This document shows positions 6,942 to 9,341 of a DNA stretch of 9,341 nt, one piece after another (position 1 is the first letter of the stretch; each line of letters begins with the position of its first letter). The notes below the pieces were generated by a model. That model was given only the letters and a program-made list of their open reading frames with translations, made no database searches and had not been told where the DNA came from. Origin of the DNA: Intestinibacillus sp050255995 (GTDB lineage: Bacteria; Bacillota; Clostridia; Oscillospirales; Butyricicoccaceae); assembly GCA_050255995.1 (NCBI GenBank), contig JBFWIM010000074.1:1-9341 (forward strand), in the 5' to 3' direction. A program made the position numbers and the translations under genes.

Positions 6942-7016
6942 AGGGGCGTCGCCAAGCGGTAAGGCATCGGCCTTTGACGCCGACATTCGCTGGTTCGAAT
7001 CCAGCCGTCCCTGCCA
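6942..7016 (+). tRNA. tRNA-Gln (anticodon UUG)
   Basis: The acceptor arm AGGGGCG pairs with CGTCCCT, then discriminator G and an encoded CCA. The anticodon stem TCGGC/GCCGA holds the loop CTTTGAC, anticodon UUG. T stem GCTGG/CCAGC and loop TTCGAAT are normal. In most Firmicutes this tRNA is charged indirectly through Glu-tRNA-Gln amidotransferase. Confidence 0.95.
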
Positions 7017-7023
7017 TCTATCC

Positions 7024-7099
7024 GGTTCATTAGCTCAGTTGGCAGAGCACCTGCCTTTTAAGCAGGGTGTCCGGGGTTCGAATCCCCGATGAGCCACCA
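7024..7099 (+). tRNA. tRNA-Lys (anticodon UUU)
   Basis: The acceptor arm GGTTCAT pairs with ATGAGCC, followed by A and an encoded CCA. The anticodon loop CTTTTAA gives UUU. It lies only 7 bases after tRNA-Gln and is the last gene of the operon. Accessory DNA with a tyrosine recombinase follows, so its 3' end is a candidate integration site. Confidence 0.96.
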
Positions 7100-7100
7100 A

Positions 7101-7150
7101 CAAATACCCCGTGAAATCAAATGATTTCACGGGGTATTTGTATTTTATCG
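7101..7150 (+). terminator. Terminator of the tRNA operon
   Basis: An 18-bp perfect stem is formed by 7101-7118 (CAAATACCCCGTGAAATC) and 7123-7140, with the loop AAAT, followed by tattttat. It starts two bases after tRNA-Lys. The stem is unusually long for an intrinsic terminator but fits one that must stop a very active stable-RNA operon. Confidence 0.88.
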
Positions 7151-7161
7151 AAACTTTTCAT

Positions 7162-7347
7162 CTAAGAAACTCCCCTATTCCCGGATTTTACTCGTTTCTG
7201 TAATCTGCCGTTTAAATCTTTAAAATGTTCTGAATCTTCATGGTTTTGATTTTCGTTTGCACCGTTTTTGCACCAATTGCACCTTATTTGCACCAGCCAT
7301 TTGGGATTCAAGCGATATTCTTCACGCGCCCATTCGGAATAATACAT
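7162..7347 (-). pseudogene. Small ORF, possible remnant of a recombinase C-terminus
   Basis: This 61-codon reading frame gives a hydrophilic peptide rich in Asn, Lys and Arg with the segment LVQIRCNWCKNGANENQ. I do not recognise a family with confidence. The Cys/Asn/Gln-rich middle comes from the TTGCACC repeats read on the minus strand and recalls the extreme C-terminal tails of some tRNA-site integrases, which often abut the attachment site. There is no ribosome binding site before the ATG at 7347, and an in-frame stop lies two codons upstream. It is therefore either a decayed gene end next to tRNA-Lys or a chance frame. Confidence 0.25.
7257..7294. repeat. Four direct TTGCACC repeats in helical phase
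   Basis: TTGCACC occurs at 7257, 7268, 7277 and 7288, with start-to-start steps of 11, 9 and 11 bases. All four copies thus lie on about the same face of the DNA. Such arrays are typical of cooperative protein binding, for example arm-type integrase or excisionase sites, or operators. The 332-base gap between tRNA-Lys and the Fic gene otherwise holds the tRNA terminator, the small ORF, and the dyad and promoter listed separately. Confidence 0.75.
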
Positions 7348-7381
7348 GAACTATTTTTCAAATTCAGTTGATATTATTCCG
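7335..7381. repeat. Inverted repeat overlapping the Fic gene promoter
   Basis: CGGAATAATA (7335-7344) and TATTATTCCG (7372-7381) are perfect 10-base inverted copies, with inner AACT/AGTT (7349-7352 and 7366-7369) as a further symmetrical pair. The right arm lies over the end of the -35 box and the promoter spacer, so a bound protein would block RNA polymerase. It is a plausible operator, perhaps for the HTH domain of the Fic protein. Confidence 0.6.
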
Positions 7382-7396
7382 GTCGCTGGCTATAAT
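7368..7396 (+). promoter_or_regulatory. Sigma-A-type promoter of the HTH-Fic gene
   Basis: TTGATA (7368-7373) and TATAAT (7391-7396) are 17 bases apart, one mismatch from the full consensus. Transcription should start near 7403, leaving a leader of about 30 bases containing AGGGGGTG (7419-7426), 5 bases before the ATG. Confidence 0.82.
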
Positions 7397-7431
7397 AAAA
7401 CTATCACAATTACTTATCAGGGGGTGCCGTT

Positions 7432-8349
7432 ATGGAATATATGTCCGTTTCTGAAGCTGCAGGAAAATGGGGAATTTCTGATCGGCGCATCAGGGTCCTC
7501 TGTTCGCAAAATAAAATAGACGGTGTCATGAAAAATGGTCGTTCCTATTTGATTCCGATGGATTCGCTCAAGCCTGCCGATGCGCGGCGAAACAAAGGGA
7601 AAGACATTTCCGCTGTATACTCCCCTCTGTTTGCTCGTGTAGATGCTCTGAGAGAAGAGTTAAACCACAGACGTCCATTTACCCAAGGTGAGCTGAAACG
7701 GCTGCAGGAGCAGTTCCTCGTGGAGTTTACGTATAACTCCAATGCGATTGAAGGCAACACCCTTACCCTACAGGAAACGGCATTGGTGCTGGAGGGGGTA
7801 ACCATTAACCAGAAGCCTCTAAAAGATCATTTGGAGGCGATCGGACATAAGGATGCGTTTGCGTATGTCTGCCGATTGGTTTCGAATAAGGCGGAATTTT
7901 CGGAGTACGAAATCAAAATGATCCATTCGCTGATTTTGATCGACCGTGCGGATGACAAGGGTGTGTATCGCCGCATTCCCGTGCGCATTATGGGCGCGTT
8001 CCATGAGCCTCCACAGCCTTTTCTTGTTCCAGAACAGATGGAGCTCCTGATATCTGAATTCAAAAAAACAAAGCTGCACCCGATTGAAAGTGCAGCCTTG
8101 TTTCATCTGAAGTTTGAGGGCATTCATCCTTTCATCGACGGAAACGGCAGAACCGGGCGGTTGCTGCTCAATTTTACACTGATGCAAAATGGTTACCCTC
8201 CCATTAACGTAAAATTCGCCGACCGTCGCCGGTATTACGAATGCTTCGACGCCTACTATCGTGACGGTACGGCAGAGCCGATGATTCGGATGGTTGCCGG
8301 CTATGTGGAGGAACGCTTAACCGAATATCTGCACTTTCTGCAGGATTGA
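7432..8349 (+). CDS. Fic family protein with N-terminal helix-turn-helix (HTH-Fic, class II self-inhibited AMPylator)
   Basis: This 305-residue protein joins an excisionase/MerR-like DNA-binding helix-turn-helix (residues 4-50, SVSEAAGKWGISDRRIRVLC then a wing ending YLIP) to a Fic domain. Fic enzymes usually transfer AMP from ATP to a hydroxyl side chain of a target protein. The active-site motif HPFIDGNGRTGR (232-243) is complete, with catalytic H232 and the GNGR anion site. Before it, SNAIEG (103-108) matches the (S/T)xxxE(G/N) inhibitory motif, whose E107 blocks ATP binding in class II Fic proteins, so no separate antitoxin is needed. The region 178-200 (VYRRIPVRIMGAFHEPPQPF) is the usual target-docking flap. 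The start at 7432 has a good ribosome site; ATG 7441 is a weaker alternative. GC is lower than in the housekeeping genes, suggesting transfer. The target is unknown. Confidence 0.93.
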   Translation: MEYMSVSEAAGKWGISDRRIRVLCSQNKIDGVMKNGRSYLIPMDSLKPADARRNKGKDISAVYSPLFARVDALREELNHRRPFTQGELKRLQEQFLVEFTYNSNAIEGNTLTLQETALVLEGVTINQKPLKDHLEAIGHKDAFAYVCRLVSNKAEFSEYEIKMIHSLILIDRADDKGVYRRIPVRIMGAFHEPPQPFLVPEQMELLISEFKKTKLHPIESAALFHLKFEGIHPFIDGNGRTGRLLLNFTLMQNGYPPINVKFADRRRYYECFDAYYRDGTAEPMIRMVAGYVEERLTEYLHFLQD

Positions 8350-8367
8350 TGCGGATATGCACAGGAA

Positions 8368-8402
8368 GAGCCCTTTCTGCATTGGAATGGCTCATGTCTT
8401 TT
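8368..8402 (+). terminator. Possible terminator between the convergent Fic and recombinase genes
   Basis: GAGCC (8368-8372) and GGCTC (8389-8393) enclose TTTC/GGAA pairing with one mismatch and a 6-base loop. TCTTTT follows on the + strand. The right arm overlaps the recombinase stop codon at 8392-8394. It could end the Fic transcript only 19 bases after its stop, but the stem is modest. Confidence 0.4.
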
Positions 8403-9341
8403 CAACGCTAATCTTTGGTGTGTACGTTCCTTGTGTCATGCTTTCATGAATGTCGTCCAGCATAGACGCGACTCCTGTTAAAACTTCCGGAACCACATGA
8501 GAGTAGATATTCAGGGTAGTCGTTACACTCGCATGTCCGAGAATTTCCTGCGCGATTTTTGGTTGTATGCCGCCCTCCAGAAGCATGGTTGCAAAGGTAT
8601 GCCGGAGGGCATGAAAATGGAAGCGGCTGCGGTCGAGCTGATGTCGATCCAAGAAGTGATAGTAGCTCGAACGAAAGCCGGTATATGTACGCAGCTTGCC
8701 TGTCTTACTGTTGCAGAAAACGTAGGCTTCCGGCTGCAACTCCAAATGTAAGGTTTCCTTGGCATAAGTTTTCCACGCCTGTAATGCGGAAATGACAATT
8801 TCAGGCAGCCGTAGCGTCCGGTAGGAGCTTTCAGTTTTTGGGGCATCCACCATGTGTAGCTCTTTCTGGAGCTTGCCCGCCCTGTCGGTTTCATGGCGCC
8901 GTACCAGTGCCTGCTCAATCGTAACGGTTTTTGTATCGAGTGCGATATGCTGCCATTGCAGCGCAAGCAACTCTCCCACACGCATGCCTGTAAACAGCAG
9001 CATAATGATTGCCGGATATAAGATGCTCTCCCCTTCCAGCGCCTGTAGCAGGTGGCTGCGTTCTTCAATCGAGAGTGCCTTCTGCTGCTTTCGAACACGC
9101 TTCGCAGTGTTTTGGGATCGCAGGATCTTCGTGTTGTCTGCCGGGTTGGATTTTAAAATATCATTTTGGCAGGCGAAGCCGAAAATCTGCTTTAGAGTTG
9201 TACGGATACCCTCAGCCATACGGATTGACTGCCCCTTGTCCTGCACCGCCTGATTGAGCATTTGTTGTAGCTGGCTGGTTGATATTTTGCCTAGCGGATA
9301 GCCGCCAATAACTGGCCGGATATGATTATCGAGTAGGTTTA
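8392..9341 (-). CDS. Tyrosine recombinase / phage-type integrase (N-terminus beyond the window)
   Basis: This is a site-specific DNA recombinase of the phage integrase family, with 315 residues visible; the frame stays open through the right edge, so the true start is outside. The first visible part (LLDNHIRPVIGGYPLGKIS, then a helical region) is the SAM-like core-binding domain. The catalytic domain has all expected residues, numbered from the first visible codon: R120 (TGMRVGELLALQW), K168 (PKTESSYRTL), H243 and R246 (HALRHTFA), H269 (LGHASVTTTLNIYSHV) and nucleophile Y279. The C-terminus ends soon after with PKISVEKT, which is normal. It faces the Fic gene tail to tail with 42 bases between. 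It probably moves the element inserted beside tRNA-Lys, although it is not the gene nearest the tRNA. Confidence 0.95.
   Translation of the reverse strand, partial: NLLDNHIRPVIGGYPLGKISTSQLQQMLNQAVQDKGQSIRMAEGIRTTLKQIFGFACQNDILKSNPADNTKILRSQNTAKRVRKQQKALSIEERSHLLQALEGESILYPAIIMLLFTGMRVGELLALQWQHIALDTKTVTIEQALVRRHETDRAGKLQKELHMVDAPKTESSYRTLRLPEIVISALQAWKTYAKETLHLELQPEAYVFCNSKTGKLRTYTGFRSSYYHFLDRHQLDRSRFHFHALRHTFATMLLEGGIQPKIAQEILGHASVTTTLNIYSHVVPEVLTGVASMLDDIHESMTQGTYTPKISVEKT

Noticed and set aside
6457..7033. Short open frames across the tRNA genes on both strands (for example 6457-6696 and 6568-6909)
   Set aside because: They run through tRNA genes and show the familiar false peptides from translated tRNA (such as GSSPFIHPIF or GIRTPGLLLRRQ).
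7257..7294. CRISPR-like array
   Set aside because: Repeat units of 7 bases with gaps of 2-4 bases are far too short for repeats and spacers; no cas gene is nearby.
8497..9257. Several + strand open frames opposite the recombinase
   Set aside because: They overlap a recombinase with all catalytic residues intact, and none shows a ribosome site or a recognisable domain.

Overview
The window looks like chromosome from a high-GC member of the Clostridia, most likely an Oscillospirales/Ruminococcaceae-type gut Firmicute. This is an inference from four things: the ecfA-ecfT-truA order typical of Firmicutes, a ClpE-type ATPase with an N-terminal zinc finger, a DUF5711-like membrane protein, and strong AGGAGG-type ribosome binding sites. 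Genus cannot be fixed from the sequence alone. No rRNA or CRISPR array is present.

Region 1 (about 1-1831) is a housekeeping transcription unit on the + strand. It holds the 3' end of an ECF-transporter ATPase (probably ecfA2), then ecfT overlapping it by 7 bases, then truA (tRNA pseudouridine synthase A) after a 36-base gap. The first two build the energizing module for vitamin and metal uptake.

Region 2 (1832-6390) holds three + strand genes. They are a single-pass membrane protein with a beta-propeller-like extracellular part (DUF5711-like), a CvpA-family membrane protein whose start lies inside the preceding gene, and a 783-residue ClpE-like AAA+ unfoldase. The unfoldase has a four-cysteine zinc finger, two AAA modules and a VGF ClpP-docking tripeptide. 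A good intrinsic terminator closes the unit.

Region 3 (6420-7150) is a five-gene tRNA operon, Gly(UCC)-Arg(UCU)-His(GUG)-Gln(UUG)-Lys(UUU), every gene encoding its CCA end. It is driven by a perfect TTGACA-N17-TATAAT promoter with an AT-rich 18-base perfect palindrome just upstream, and it ends at an 18-bp terminator hairpin.

Region 4 (7151-9341) is accessory DNA downstream of tRNA-Lys, with visibly lower GC. It has an AT-rich stretch of about 280 bases carrying four helically phased TTGCACC repeats, a small possible integrase-tail remnant, and an inverted repeat overlapping a strong promoter. It also has a gene for a Fic enzyme fused to an N-terminal helix-turn-helix and, convergent with it, a tyrosine recombinase cut by the right edge of the window. 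The simplest reading is the left end of an element, or remnant of one, inserted next to the tRNA array. The most interesting unit is the HTH-Fic gene with its promoter dyad, which looks like a possibly autoregulated, self-inhibited AMPylator.
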